DNA of 64,000 bases from Taibaiella sp. (GCA_019638495.1 JAHBTQ010000004.1:124001-188000); one strand, 5' to 3'. Shown: positions 1 through 10,117, counted from the first letter of the stretch. A program made the numbers and translations. Notes: a model not told the origin generated them from the sequence alone.

Positions 1-968
1 CTAACGCCAGAACAACCTGAACTTGTGCCTGTTACAGTATATGTAGTGGTAGTCGTCGGGCTCGCACTCACACTAACTCCTGTAGTTGCCGAAAGACCTG
101 TTGATGGTGCCCAGGAATAAGTGGTAGCACCGCTAGCAGTTAGCGTAGCAGCAGCACCGAGACAAATTGCTCCACCACCGGTCGTAACGACCGTCGGTGT
201 TGTGCAGGTTGACGTAATCACTACATATCCATTACCACTCTGGTAGCCCTGAGTATGCGTAACACCGGTCACCAGCGTTGGATCAGTGTAGGAGCTTCCG
301 CCGCCGCCGCCGCCGGCTGTGCTACCACCGCCGCCATAATAGCCGCCGCCGCCGCCGGCGCCGCCATAACTACCATCATATTTCCCTGCATCACCTCCTT
401 TACCTAAAGTGCCATTAGAACCAAGGACGCCAATCGTACTATAAGTGGAACGAACCCCTCCAGCCGATTGCTTACCTCCCTGTGCACTGTAGAAAGATGC
501 AAGAGCATACTCAGCGGTCAGTCCACCGCCTGCGCCGCCTCCTATAGCACTACCACCGCCGCCTGCACCTGCCACTACTACCCTATGGGTCAGTGTAGTT
601 CCACCGATGCGAATATCTGATGCGCTACCGCCATCTCCTCCATAATTTGCCGCTGAATTTTGATGTACCCCACCTCCCGCATCGCCTGTGATTATACCTT
701 TACCACCAACATTTATGTAGAGCACCTGCCCGGCTGTTACCGAAAGGCTGCATTGTACACGTCCACCTAGCCCTCCTGCAAAGATAATGCTTGGAAGTTG
801 CCCACCGTCACCACCTTGACCTCCAGTCATATCAATAGCTAAAGTGCCCGTCGATGCAACCGTATACGTCTGCACACTACCTGTATAGCTAAAAGTGGTA
901 GATTGTGCGTTCGCACCGGTTCCAACGCAAACAAATAGCGAAGCAAGCAAACACATGATCCTGTTCAT
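1..968 (-). CDS. Glycine-rich secreted protein, Ig-like region following (C-terminus outside window)
   Basis: Read from the reverse strand; runs off the left edge, so only about 322 N-terminal residues are visible. It starts with a signal peptide (MNRIMCLLASLFVCVGTGANA, cut before Q). Next comes a glycine-rich domain of about 220 residues with many GGGG and GGxGG runs, encoded by a GCC/GCN-rich stretch near 300-360, ending in a YVVIT strand. A following Ig/PKD-like segment has Cys and Thr-rich strands (TTTTTYTVTG). This architecture is typical of large Bacteroidota surface proteins that end in a T9SS sorting domain; that end is not seen here. The frame stays open upstream with ATGs at 1010, 1079 and 1097, so a longer N-terminal extension is possible; 968 is chosen because it sits directly before the signal peptide. 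Ligand or function unknown. Confidence 0.75.
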   Translation of the reverse strand, partial: MNRIMCLLASLFVCVGTGANAQSTTFSYTGSVQTYTVASTGTLAIDMTGGQGGDGGQLPSIIFAGGLGGRVQCSLSVTAGQVLYINVGGKGIITGDAGGGVHQNSAANYGGDGGSASDIRIGGTTLTHRVVVAGAGGGGSAIGGGAGGGLTAEYALASFYSAQGGKQSAGGVRSTYSTIGVLGSNGTLGKGGDAGKYDGSYGGAGGGGGYYGGGGSTAGGGGGGSSYTDPTLVTGVTHTQGYQSGNGYVVITSTCTTPTVVTTGGGAICLGAAATLTASGATTYSWAPSTGLSATTGVSVSASPTTTTTYTVTGTSSGCSGV

Positions 969-1376
969 GCTATGATACGCACGCAGTCCCAACTGCCTTT
1001 CTCGGTTCATGGGCAACCGCGATGGCGATTCCTTACGACCTATTATCCGGCTCAATGCCGATAGTTGTCTTTGTTTCATTTGGTAGTTATTATTCATGCT
1101 TTTCGTGTTTTGTATATATCAAATCGACTTGCTCCGGGTTTACCGAAACAGCAATGGGGTGTGAAACACGTATCACCATACACGAAAATCTCCGCCTCAG
1201 CGACCGCTAATGGATGAATATTGTTTCAACAAGAGGTAACTCCGTCTTCAGGGAAATGGGATATCGATCTCAAATCTAAAAACAGGCCATAACACAATTT
1301 GTAAAATGTTACGAAGGATGCGTAGTTTGTTGCGAGCGCCCTCTTTTCTGCAATGGACTTACTTAGCTCACCCCCT
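969..1376. other. Intergenic region upstream of the glycine-rich gene
   Basis: About 400 bases with no convincing gene. The forward ORFs here lack recognisable protein features. Up to 1097 the sequence could encode an N-terminal extension of the glycine-rich protein. A weak -7-like box (TCGATTTG on the reverse strand, about 1124-1131) would suit transcription toward that gene. Confidence 0.4.
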
Positions 1377-2108
1377 CTATCCTAACTTAAGGGTCCTCAG
1401 CAATTCATCTCTCATCGCCTTACTCGCTGGTATCTCCCGGCCGGCAATCATGAGCGATTCAGACGTAATAGAATCTACATGGGTGAGGTTAACGGCATAA
1501 CTCCGGTGAACGCGAAAAAACTTCCCTGAACTTATCAGATCCAGGTATTGCTGGAGCGTACTCCTGACCAGGAATTTGGTTTTAGTCGTATGAACCTGAA
1601 TATAGACACCATCGCTTTCAAGGTACAATATGTCAGAGATCAGCACCTTGTTATAGCTCTGGCCGCTCTTAATAAAGAGACTGTCATTCATCAGATGCGA
1701 CTCTATCCCTGTTACTTCCTTTCCGGAAGATCGGGAAAAATTATGCAGGCAAATCTCTATAGAGGTAAAAAGCTCCTCTTTGTTGAATGGCTTCACAAGG
1801 TAAGCCGATGGATTAGCTGCCTTTGCCCGCCCCACTGTTGGCGCATCCGAATTGGCCGTAAGAAAGATGAAAGGCAGTCTCTTGTCTTCCGCCAGCTTCA
1901 ACGCCAGGTCTATTCCATCTTTCCTGCCACTCAGCTGTATGTCTATCAGCAGGATATCCGGCTTCTCGCGTGCCAGCATTTCCAGTGCTTCCGTATAGCT
2001 TGCTGCTGGTTCGGTCGTCTCATAACCCAGTTGCTCCAGGGCATCAGATATTCCCTGCGCTATGATCATATCATCTTCTATAATACCTACTTTAACCAAC
2101 GTTGCCAT
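1377..2108 (-). CDS. LytTR-family response regulator
   Basis: A 243-residue two-component regulator. The receiver domain (about 5-120) has the acidic pocket EDD (11-13), the phosphoacceptor Asp at about 56 (LLIDIQLSG) and the conserved Lys in LVKPF (about 106). A LytTR DNA-binding domain follows (about 135-240; FFRVHRSYAVNL is typical). The gene begins 19 bases after the stop of the TPR kinase at 2128-4140, so the two almost certainly form one operon and a cognate pair. LytTR regulators bind direct repeats upstream of targets; no target can be named from the sequence. Confidence 0.93.
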   Translation of the reverse strand: MATLVKVGIIEDDMIIAQGISDALEQLGYETTEPAASYTEALEMLAREKPDILLIDIQLSGRKDGIDLALKLAEDKRLPFIFLTANSDAPTVGRAKAANPSAYLVKPFNKEELFTSIEICLHNFSRSSGKEVTGIESHLMNDSLFIKSGQSYNKVLISDILYLESDGVYIQVHTTKTKFLVRSTLQQYLDLISSGKFFRVHRSYAVNLTHVDSITSESLMIAGREIPASKAMRDELLRTLKLG

Positions 2109-2127
2109 GCCTTCCTGTTTTCCGTGA

Positions 2128-4140
2128 TCATTCTACTGTTTTTCTGCCGGCATTATCTCTGAACACCACATTGAATTGGTTTTTCGCATGGTAATAGGTT
2201 ACACTGCCGCCCATCTGCTTGCTCAGCCTGTTCACCAGTTTCATCCCCAGGCTTGTCAGCTTCTTCAGGTCCATGCCCGCCGGCAATCCGGGTCCGCTAT
2301 CACTATAATGCAACTCATACTGATCCCCATTCCGCTGCAGCCTCACCTTGATGCTTCCATTCTGCACACCTAAAAATGCATGCTTAAATGAATTGGTCAA
2401 TAACTCATTGAGCAGTAAACCCAGTGGAACTGCGGTATCTATATCCAATTCCACATCTACCACATCCGCGTTTAGTGAAATGGTCTGCTCCCGCGACTGA
2501 AGGACCGAGGCAACCTGCTTAAACAGTTCATGTACAAAGCGCTTAGTGGCAACGGTGCTCACCTGGTCGCGTTGATATAGTAACTGGTGAATAAGTGAAA
2601 TAGACCTTACCCTTGTCGCGCTTTCAGTCATTGCCTCACGGGCTGCATCATCCGAAACACGATTCAACTCCAGGTCAAGCAACGTACTTATCACCTGCAG
2701 ATTATTCTTCACCCGGTGGTGTATCTCCTTCATCAGCACGTCTTTCTCCTTCAGCAGCGCCACATTCGAACGGTTTATGCTCCGCAGTCGCCGGTAGCCC
2801 AGACCGATAGCCAACATGGCCAGAAACAAAATAGTTATTCCCGCTACCAATAACCGTTGTTCATTAATGTGCCTGCTTCGCTCCAACTTATTTATCTCTA
2901 TCTGCTTTTCCTTGAGTTCGGCCTCTCGCTTCAGTTCCAGCTCGGCTGTCTTCACATTAAAGTCCTGTAGCTGTAGCGAGTCATTAAGGTCTATGTGCTT
3001 ACGAACTGCTTTCAGCCCATCCTCACATCGCCCGCCAGCTTCATATGCGATTGATAGCTTACCATAGCAATCTGACAACAATGGCGATAATCCTATTTCC
3101 CCTGCCAGCCCGGCAGCCCGCTCCAAATACAGAATACCCTCCGTAACTGCTACGCTCCTCGGTACATCCGTCATGTCAGACTTGTGCCCCTCAACTGCAC
3201 CGGTGGCTATTTGAGTATAGAGGAAGCCGACGTTATAATAGTTAACTGCCTCGCCATATTTGTTACCTAGTTCGTGGCTTAATTCGGCGGCCTCTAAGTT
3301 GAGCGCAATAGATTTTTTGAGCTGCCCCTCTTCTTTATACAAAGATGCTATCAATTCCTGCGTCGCTTCAAGATAAACAAGCTCTCCTAGTTTTGAGAAA
3401 ATTGCATATGCCCGTTGGGCGTATGCCGAAGCCTCATCAAATCGCTCCCTGCGGCAATAAATGGAATTTCCGAGGTTAACCAATGCCTGCCCCATCATCA
3501 ACTCGTCGTGCAACTGCTCGCTTTGCTTCAACGCCCGCAAAAGATAGGGTTCACTTTTGTCAAATAGCTCCATCTGCACATAAGTACTGCCAATATTCAG
3601 ATTACCTGATGCTATGAGGCGAGCATTGCCAATCGCCTCATTTTCCTTAAGCGCCTTAAAATTGTATTCCAACGACTTCACATACTGGCCGATACCGCTA
3701 TAACATTCTGCTAAATTGCTGAAATTGATGGCAACCGATTGCCTGTTACCAAGCTCCTGAAAAAGCCGCAACGATTTCCGGCAATGAGCAATGGCGCTGT
3801 CATATTGCGACATGGCGCTGAACGACGCATAAAACGAATTATGCGCCAGCGCCCTACCCTTATTCCAATCCAGCGTCTCAGCTAAGCTTAATGCCTTGGC
3901 GGCATAGGCCAGCCCCTCTTTGGGGCTGATATTATGTATGGCAAAGGAAATATTTGCCAGCAACTTCACTTTGTTCGTGTCTTCCCGGATAAATCTCGAT
4001 GAACGCAACTCTGTAAGCAGCGAATCTACACGCTCCTGGCCCTGCTTCTGTGCCTGTGCGTCCTGAGACATAAATGCCGTTGCTACCAAAAACGTGATGA
4101 TCACTCCTGGCCTCAGTCGCTCAATTATCCGCTGTTTCAT
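2128..4140 (-). CDS. TPR sensor histidine kinase (HisKA_2 type)
   Basis: About 670 residues. Start set at ATG 4140 because MKQRIIERLRPG begins a clean signal peptide ending in AQAQ; the frame is open to 4215. Order: signal peptide (1-31), TPR-like helical repeats (about 45-380), a charged coiled coil (395-430), one membrane segment (431-448), a HisKA_2 domain with EIHHRVKNNLQ (phospho-His about 474), and a C-terminal HATPase with NELLTNSFKHA and DSGPGLP. The HHRVKNNLQ box marks the HisKA_2/HWE-like group rather than classical HisKA. The sensor is probably periplasmic with the kinase in the cytoplasm. The downstream LytTR regulator is the likely partner. Signal sensed unknown. Confidence 0.92.
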   Translation of the reverse strand: MKQRIIERLRPGVIITFLVATAFMSQDAQAQKQGQERVDSLLTELRSSRFIREDTNKVKLLANISFAIHNISPKEGLAYAAKALSLAETLDWNKGRALAHNSFYASFSAMSQYDSAIAHCRKSLRLFQELGNRQSVAINFSNLAECYSGIGQYVKSLEYNFKALKENEAIGNARLIASGNLNIGSTYVQMELFDKSEPYLLRALKQSEQLHDELMMGQALVNLGNSIYCRRERFDEASAYAQRAYAIFSKLGELVYLEATQELIASLYKEEGQLKKSIALNLEAAELSHELGNKYGEAVNYYNVGFLYTQIATGAVEGHKSDMTDVPRSVAVTEGILYLERAAGLAGEIGLSPLLSDCYGKLSIAYEAGGRCEDGLKAVRKHIDLNDSLQLQDFNVKTAELELKREAELKEKQIEINKLERSRHINEQRLLVAGITILFLAMLAIGLGYRRLRSINRSNVALLKEKDVLMKEIHHRVKNNLQVISTLLDLELNRVSDDAAREAMTESATRVRSISLIHQLLYQRDQVSTVATKRFVHELFKQVASVLQSREQTISLNADVVDVELDIDTAVPLGLLLNELLTNSFKHAFLGVQNGSIKVRLQRNGDQYELHYSDSGPGLPAGMDLKKLTSLGMKLVNRLSKQMGGSVTYYHAKNQFNVVFRDNAGRKTVE

Positions 4141-4397
4141 ACCATATGCCATTCTTCCAATCAAAAACACCTGGCAGAGTAGGCATACCAGGTAAAAACT
4201 CACAAAAGGGAGCAAAAGACAAGTTGCTATCTATTTGCGAAGTGTCATTCAAAAAGTGGCGATCGCTGATATCTCAATTAAATATTAACTAATATTACGA
4301 TCGTATCTAATTGAAATACAAACTTAAAATGACACAATGACTAATACAAAACACAAGTCATTGCTTAACAATGAGATAACTAGCATACCTTTAACCG

Positions 4398-5540
4398 GTG
4401 CCTTCTACGAAGTCTGACATCATCATCGCCGGCGCCGGTCCTGCCGGAACCACATGCGCACTCGCACTCGCTGAGGCGGGGCTGAGCGTGGCACTCATTG
4501 ACAAAGCAAGTTTCCCGCGAGACAAAGTCTGCGGAGATGCAATTCCAGGCCGGGCAGTCAAAACGCTATACAGCCTCAACCCAAAATTCAAAGAAGAGTT
4601 CCTCGCCTTCCCTCTCAAATTGCAAACCCGCAGCACCGCACTCTATTACAGGAACAGGGAGTTGTCTTTTAACTGGGTTGGCGAGGCATACACAAGCGCC
4701 CGCCTCGATTTTGACAATTTTCTATTCTCCCTGGTCAGGGCGCATACCGGCACCACAATACTTCAGGAAACAGAAATAAAGGAGGCCCAACAAGGTAAAG
4801 AAGGATTCACACTCACTACCTCAGATGGTCGGACTCTCAACTGTAAGCTGCTTATAGCTGCCGATGGCGCCAACTCTACATTAGCAAGAAAGCTCATCAA
4901 TCGTACAATAAACCGGAATAACCATGTAGGTTCGGTGCGCGCATACTACAGCAACGTCACAACCCTAAATCCGCACACAACCGAGGTCTATTTCCTGGAG
5001 GAATTCCTTCCCAGCTACCTCTGGATCTTTCCCTTGCCCGATAACAGGGCAAACGTAGGCTTCGGCATGCTTTCCTCTGAAATATCGCGCCGGAAGTTAG
5101 ACCTCAAAAAACTCTTCTACGAGTTCATAGAGCGCTCTCCAAAGGTAAGTCAGCGACTACAGGGAGCAATACAGGAAGGCCCGTTGCAGGGGTTCGGTCT
5201 GCCCCTCGGAGGCAGAAGGTTACCCATTTCCGGAAGCAACTACATGCTCACAGGCGATGCGGCCTCTATCATAGACCCCATGTCTGGCGACGGTATTGGC
5301 AACGCCATGGTGAGCGGCAAACTGGCAGCCGCACAAGCTCTGCAATGCTTCGCCACCGGCAACTTCTCAGCGCAGGCCATGCAAAAATATGACGCAGCTC
5401 TCTACAATACCCTCGGCAGTGAACTGCGCCTGCACCTGCGCACACGCAATGCGCTCGCCAGGATGCCCTTTCTTCTTAATGGCATTTTTGCCCTTGCTGG
5501 CAACCGTCACATCAAGCGCCTGGTGCAAAAGGCGCTCTGA
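4398..5540 (+). CDS. FAD-dependent oxidoreductase, geranylgeranyl reductase family
   Basis: 380 residues from a GTG start at 4398; no better ATG lies upstream in frame. The N-terminus holds the Rossmann FAD motif GAGPAG (12-17) followed by ALAEAGLSVALIDK, then FPRDKVCGDAI, the signature around the flavin in geranylgeranyl reductase/digeranylglycerophospholipid reductase-like enzymes. Near residues 285-305 comes the second flavin motif (GDAASIIDPMSGDGIGNAM). Family members reduce isoprenoid double bonds or hydroxylate aromatic substrates; the substrate here is not evident. Transcribed alone, 63 bases before argS, divergent from the kinase at 2128-4140. Confidence 0.85.
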   Translation: MPSTKSDIIIAGAGPAGTTCALALAEAGLSVALIDKASFPRDKVCGDAIPGRAVKTLYSLNPKFKEEFLAFPLKLQTRSTALYYRNRELSFNWVGEAYTSARLDFDNFLFSLVRAHTGTTILQETEIKEAQQGKEGFTLTTSDGRTLNCKLLIAADGANSTLARKLINRTINRNNHVGSVRAYYSNVTTLNPHTTEVYFLEEFLPSYLWIFPLPDNRANVGFGMLSSEISRRKLDLKKLFYEFIERSPKVSQRLQGAIQEGPLQGFGLPLGGRRLPISGSNYMLTGDAASIIDPMSGDGIGNAMVSGKLAAAQALQCFATGNFSAQAMQKYDAALYNTLGSELRLHLRTRNALARMPFLLNGIFALAGNRHIKRLVQKAL

Positions 5541-5579
5541 CAGTTTTACACCTTATCCCCCACGATAGGCTTTATGGCT

Positions 5580-5587
5580 TATTTTTG
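5580..5587 (+). promoter_or_regulatory. -7 box of the argS promoter
   Basis: TATTTTTG matches the Bacteroidota -7 consensus TAnnTTTG and lies 16 bases before the argS ATG. No clear -33 TTG is seen at the usual distance. Confidence 0.5.
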
Positions 5588-5603
5588 CGCCAAATAGTAA
5601 CCC

Positions 5604-7403
5604 ATGACGCTTGCTACCCAGGTAAAACATGCAGCTTTCGACGCGCTGAAACATCTATTCACAGAAGTTTCATTTGACTATGCACATATCACGGTAAACC
5701 AGACAAAGCCTGAGTTTAACGGTAACTATACCGTGGTGCTGTTCCCGTTTGTGAAGCAGCTACGCATGAAGCCGGACGAACTAGGCAAAAAGCTCGGTGA
5801 GTATCTCCTCGAGAAAAACAGTCTGTTCTCGGCATTCGAAATAGTAAGCGGCTTTCTGAACCTTACCGTAAAAGACGAGTGGTGTACTTCCTACCTGCTA
5901 AATCACTTTACCGAAATATCCTTCGGCCGTCAGTGCAAGGCAGATTGTCGTGTCATGGTCGAGTATTCCTCACCCAACACCAATAAGCCACTCCACTTCG
6001 GACACATGCGCAACATCTTCCTGGGTGCAGCTATGTCCGATATCCTGAAGGCAAATGGCAAACAGGTTATCAAAGCAAACCTTATAAACGACCGCGGCAT
6101 CCATATATGCAAATCGATGATTGCCTGGATGTGGTATGCCGACGGCGCCACACCGCAGAGCACCGGAACCAAGGGAGACCATTTTGTTGGCGACTACTAT
6201 GTGCGGTTCAATGACGCATATAAGGAAGAGGTAAAAGGCCTCATTGCAGCAGGTAGAGATGAGAAATCTGCCGAGCGCGATGCACCCATTATGATGGCTG
6301 CACAAGACCTGCTGCGCAAGTGGGAAGCCGGCGACCAGCAGGTTCGCGACCTGTGGGCCAAAATGAATGGATGGGTATACGAGGGCTTCGATGTTTCCTA
6401 CAAGCGTCTTGGCGTATCCTTCGATAAGGTCTATTACGAAAGCGACACCTACCTCCTTGGAAAAAAGATTGTGGAAGACGGTCTTAGAAAAGGAGTGCTG
6501 TTCAAAAAAGATGATGGCTCAGTATGGATTGACCTCACAGACGATGGCCTCGATCAGAAGCTCCTGCTACGGGGAGATGGCACATCGGTCTACATTACCC
6601 AGGATCTGGGCACGGCCGTGCTAAAGCATGGCGACTACAACCTTAACCAATCTGTATATGTGATCGCCGATGAGCAGAACTACCACATCCAGGTACTGAA
6701 GCTCATTCTAAAAAAACTTGGCGAGCCGTGTGCCGAGGGCATATATCACCTCTCTTATGGAATGGTGGAACTGCCAACTGGCAGAATGAAAAGCCGTGAG
6801 GGCACCGTGGTTGATGCCGACGATATGATGGCGGAAATGGTGAACCTTGCAAAAGAACAAACTGAAGCAGCGGGCAAAACAGACGGTTTTTCGGGAGCAG
6901 AATTAGACAAGCTTTACGAAACAATAGGCATGGGCGCGCTCAAGTTCTATCTATTAAGAGTAGACCCGAAAAAGAAGATGATCTTCGACCCTAAAGAGTC
7001 CATAGATCTTCACGGTTTTACAGCAACCTTCATCCAGTATGCACATGCACGTATTTGCTCTATTTTGCGCAAAGAAAATCTTGCATTGGTTCCCGATGCA
7101 ACTGCATTCCAGTCCCTGCCTACCGGCGTGGAACTTTCTCCACTGGAAAAAGAAATGATCCTCAACACAGAACAATACCCTGCCATTTTAGCAGATGCTG
7201 CCGACTCGTATAATCCTTCGCTGCTTTGCAACTATTCGTTCCAGTTAGCTCAGCAGTTCAATAGCTTCTATGATGTACATAGCATTTCTAAAGCAGAGTC
7301 AGAAGACAAAAAACAATTGCGCCTGATGATCGTCATTCATACTGCAGCAATACTAAGACACGCAATGGGATTGCTGGGCATTAGGTTACCGGAAAAAATG
7401 TAG
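5604..7403 (+). CDS. argS: Arginyl-tRNA synthetase
   Basis: 599 residues, normal length for a class I ArgRS. It charges tRNA-Arg with arginine. The N-terminal additional domain (about 1-110) precedes the HIGH-like signature (HFGHMRN, 131-137), with SSPNTNKPLHFGH just before it. The KMSKS equivalent is MKSREGTVVDADD, a form common in bacterial ArgRS. The C-terminal alpha-helical DALR domain (about 475-599) binds the anticodon and includes QYAHARICSILRK and ILRHAMGLLGI. A promoter box lies at 5580 and a strong hairpin at 7436-7466. A tRNA-Arg gene lies 6.4 kb downstream with no evident link. Confidence 0.97.
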   Translation: MTLATQVKHAAFDALKHLFTEVSFDYAHITVNQTKPEFNGNYTVVLFPFVKQLRMKPDELGKKLGEYLLEKNSLFSAFEIVSGFLNLTVKDEWCTSYLLNHFTEISFGRQCKADCRVMVEYSSPNTNKPLHFGHMRNIFLGAAMSDILKANGKQVIKANLINDRGIHICKSMIAWMWYADGATPQSTGTKGDHFVGDYYVRFNDAYKEEVKGLIAAGRDEKSAERDAPIMMAAQDLLRKWEAGDQQVRDLWAKMNGWVYEGFDVSYKRLGVSFDKVYYESDTYLLGKKIVEDGLRKGVLFKKDDGSVWIDLTDDGLDQKLLLRGDGTSVYITQDLGTAVLKHGDYNLNQSVYVIADEQNYHIQVLKLILKKLGEPCAEGIYHLSYGMVELPTGRMKSREGTVVDADDMMAEMVNLAKEQTEAAGKTDGFSGAELDKLYETIGMGALKFYLLRVDPKKKMIFDPKESIDLHGFTATFIQYAHARICSILRKENLALVPDATAFQSLPTGVELSPLEKEMILNTEQYPAILADAADSYNPSLLCNYSFQLAQQFNSFYDVHSISKAESEDKKQLRLMIVIHTAAILRHAMGLLGIRLPEKM

Positions 7404-7435
7404 ACCATCTGCTCCTCAAACAGATCAGTATTGAA

Positions 7436-7466
7436 GCAAATAGCCGGCTTTTAGCCGGCTATTTGC
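7436..7466 (+). terminator. Hairpin after argS
   Basis: A perfect 14-bp stem (GCAAATAGCCGGCT against AGCCGGCTATTTGC) with a TTT loop. There is no strong T tract, so it may end or stabilise the argS transcript. Confidence 0.65.
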
Positions 7467-7620
7467 CTGTTACTAATGTTGTTTGCACAAGTATGGGATT
7501 TGTACAATTTCAAGGGCTGCTACATGTAACAGTTGAAACGATCTTCCTGCTCACCTTTGTATTGCGGCACTCTGTCGCCACCCACCGCAGGATTGCGGCA
7601 ACTATGAAAACCCATAAACT

Positions 7621-8028
7621 ATGAAAACAATGCAAAAACTGCTGCTTATCGGCTTGCTTGCCATTGGTAGCGCTTTTGAAAGTACAGCACAGATATACGT
7701 AACCATCCGCCCATCGCGCCCGGTTTATGTAAGACCTCCACAGCCGGGCCCGGCATACGTATGGATTGATGAAGACTGGTATGGCAGTGGCGATGCCTAT
7801 GAATGGAGAGGTGGCTACTGGGCACCGGCGCGGCCTAGTTATACCTACCGCCCTGGCTATTGGCGCCGTACCAATCGTGGCTATGTGTGGATAGGTGGCA
7901 GATGGACAGGACGCCCGCAGGGCAATTTCTACCGCCGCCCTCCCGGTCACTACCAGCACCATCACGGAAAAGGTAAAGGACATTCAAACGGACATGGCAA
8001 CGGACACGCGCACGGACATCACCATTAG
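7621..8028 (+). CDS. Secreted WxxGxW-repeat protein with His-rich tail
   Basis: 135 residues. A signal peptide (1-24, ending ESTAQ) is followed by a Pro/Arg/Tyr-rich mature part with aromatic repeats of the YxWxGGYW and YVWIGGRW type, as in the small periplasmic YXWXGXW/WXXGXW family. The C-terminus is a Gly/His/Lys tail (about 108-135) with 13 His, plausibly able to bind divalent metals. Function of the family unknown; metal binding is inference. It is monocistronic and convergent with the PPIase gene. Confidence 0.8.
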   Translation: MKTMQKLLLIGLLAIGSAFESTAQIYVTIRPSRPVYVRPPQPGPAYVWIDEDWYGSGDAYEWRGGYWAPARPSYTYRPGYWRRTNRGYVWIGGRWTGRPQGNFYRRPPGHYQHHHGKGKGHSNGHGNGHAHGHHH

Positions 8029-8076
8029 CTCCGTCCAAAAAATAGTGAGGATGATGTTGTGAGTATGTAAGAAAAA

Positions 8077-8106
8077 AAGCGCTCCCGTCATGTTACGGGA
8101 GCGCTT
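8077..8106 (-). terminator. Rho-independent terminator of the PPIase operon
   Basis: A 12-bp perfect stem (AAGCGCTCCCGT with ACGGGAGCGCTT) and a 6-base loop, followed on the reverse strand by a run of T (the A run at 8072-8078). It ends the operon 8130-11548. Confidence 0.85.
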
Positions 8107-8129
8107 GCAAAAATAAACTCAGTCGGCTG

Positions 8130-10085
8130 CTAGTTCTTCACCATGCTCATGAACACAGCCTCATTCACTTTCACAGGATATTCCTTACGCATCTTTTCAT
8201 TCCACTGTTTCTCCAGGTAATCCTGGTACTCAGCTACCACGTAGCCGCGCGCCTCCTCCAGTGTTTTCTGCCCCGGATTAGGATACAATTGCTTTGCCAC
8301 CACAACTGTATATGCGCCATTATCGCCCGGTATCACCTTTATTCCTTCGCCAGACAGGTCGGCCATAGTTGCGTCCTTATACCTGGAGAATTCATAACGT
8401 CCACGTTGCACGCTTACTGCGTCCGGCCTCTCAGATGTGTTGATTGCCTTCGCTATTTCCTCTTCCGTATACTTCTTCTGGCGAATCATGATCATACCCG
8501 TATCGTATGCGGCTTTGTTCTTGAACTTGTAAACTGCCCCATCAAAACCCGCATCCCACATGTATTTGCTCTTATGATTCTCATAAAATTCCTTCAGCCC
8601 CACTGTGTCCTTCGATGCTTTGCTCCATACGTTCCTGTCCATCAGCTCAAACAGCATGATACCGTCACGGTATTCCGTCATCAGTATTTTGAAGTCAGGA
8701 TGCTCTTCCACCAGTTTATGCTCCTGGAAGTCAGTAACCACATTCGTTATCCACAGACTATAGGCATCTTTCATTATTGTGTTCTTCGGTCCATTTAGGC
8801 GTCCACGTGTCAGGCTGTAAAGGAAAGTCACAAAGTCGCGCTGCGAATAGTTCTTGCCGGCAAGCACAAACATTGGCTTGGTCATAAAGTCGAAATCGGC
8901 AGGCTTTATCAGCTTTGCGTCCGCACCCGTGTCAGGAATCGCCTGCACTTTGTTGTACAGCTCAGTATAGTTTTCCGGGTACTCACGGAATCCGTTTTGC
9001 GACTTGATCTTGTCAAAGTAAATATCCTTCGCAGTCTGTGCACGCGAGTCATTTTCCACTTTCTTCTTCAGTTGCGGATACAAGGTATCGTATGGCTTCA
9101 GTGGAGATTTTTCCAGTAGCTTAATGATATGAAAGCCATAATCAGTCTGCACCGGTCCGGCCAGGTCACCCACTTTCTTTATCCCAAAGGCAGCATCTTC
9201 AAAAACCGGCACCATCCTGCCAGCGGTAAATGGCTTCATCACGCCGCTGTCGTTGATGGTAAATTTGTCGTCAGAGTACTCGGCTACCATGTCTGCAAAC
9301 CTTGCTCCACCCTTCAGCTTCGCCATCACACTGTCTGCACGTTTCTTCGCACGCTTCACTCCTTCTTCTCCTTCTGACTTGCGCACCTGTATCAGTATCT
9401 GTGCCACTTTCAGTTCACCTTTGTCAGCTCTACGGTCCAGTACCTTTACAATGTGGTATCCAAACTGGCTGCGAAATGGTGAAGATATCTTTCCTTTCGG
9501 CGTATTATAGGCTGCCGACTCAAACGGATAAACATAGAGCAGCGACGTGATCCACCCTAGTTCTCCACCTTTGTCCTTAGAACCGCGATCATCAGACAGT
9601 GCTGCCGCCATCGCTTCAAACGTCGCTCCTTTGGTATTGACAACGTTATAAATACTGTCTATCTTCTTTCTTGCCGCAGTCGTATCTGCACCGGGAGGAC
9701 ATGTAACTAAAATATGCGCCACCTTCACATTTTCCTTCATGCGGTCATATGCCTCATGTATCAGCTTGTTTGTTATCTGCTCGTCAGTCAGGTAGTTCTT
9801 CGCCAGCTGCTTCCTATAGTTGGTCAGCTCTTTGTCTATGCTCGGCAGTGTGTCCAGTTGCTGCTTCTCAGCCTCTGCCACTTTCATCCTGAACAGTTCA
9901 TAAAGCTCAAGGTAGCTCCTGAGCTCTTTTTCAGACATGTCAGGTTTCTTGTTGATGCTGTTCTTCTTATATACCCTCAGAAACTCTTCTTTCGATACTG
10001 AATTGGGGCCATAAGTGAATAATGCCTGTGCGTGGCCCGAGACAAAGTACCCGGCTGCAAGACATGACAATAGCAGTTTTCGCAT
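8130..10085 (-). CDS. Periplasmic peptidylprolyl isomerase, two parvulin domains (SurA/PpiC-like)
   Basis: 651 residues. A signal peptide (1-20, GHAQ) precedes a SurA-like N-terminal helical region (20-115), then two rotamase domains: about 120-215 (KVAHILVTCPPGAD ... GGELGWI ... FGYHIVKV) and about 222-320 (KVAQILIQVRKSEG ... YGFHIIKL). The remaining 330 residues form a C-terminal region seen in Bacteroidota homologues. It catalyses cis-trans isomerisation of proline bonds and probably acts as a chaperone for outer-membrane or secreted proteins. It is the second gene of an operon, 32 bases after the thioredoxin-like gene, so redox and proline folding factors are made together. Confidence 0.9.
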   Translation of the reverse strand: MRKLLLSCLAAGYFVSGHAQALFTYGPNSVSKEEFLRVYKKNSINKKPDMSEKELRSYLELYELFRMKVAEAEKQQLDTLPSIDKELTNYRKQLAKNYLTDEQITNKLIHEAYDRMKENVKVAHILVTCPPGADTTAARKKIDSIYNVVNTKGATFEAMAAALSDDRGSKDKGGELGWITSLLYVYPFESAAYNTPKGKISSPFRSQFGYHIVKVLDRRADKGELKVAQILIQVRKSEGEEGVKRAKKRADSVMAKLKGGARFADMVAEYSDDKFTINDSGVMKPFTAGRMVPVFEDAAFGIKKVGDLAGPVQTDYGFHIIKLLEKSPLKPYDTLYPQLKKKVENDSRAQTAKDIYFDKIKSQNGFREYPENYTELYNKVQAIPDTGADAKLIKPADFDFMTKPMFVLAGKNYSQRDFVTFLYSLTRGRLNGPKNTIMKDAYSLWITNVVTDFQEHKLVEEHPDFKILMTEYRDGIMLFELMDRNVWSKASKDTVGLKEFYENHKSKYMWDAGFDGAVYKFKNKAAYDTGMIMIRQKKYTEEEIAKAINTSERPDAVSVQRGRYEFSRYKDATMADLSGEGIKVIPGDNGAYTVVVAKQLYPNPGQKTLEEARGYVVAEYQDYLEKQWNEKMRKEYPVKVNEAVFMSMVKN

Positions 10086-10117
10086 TGTTCTTCTTTTTAT
10101 TTTTTTACCTCTGTTAG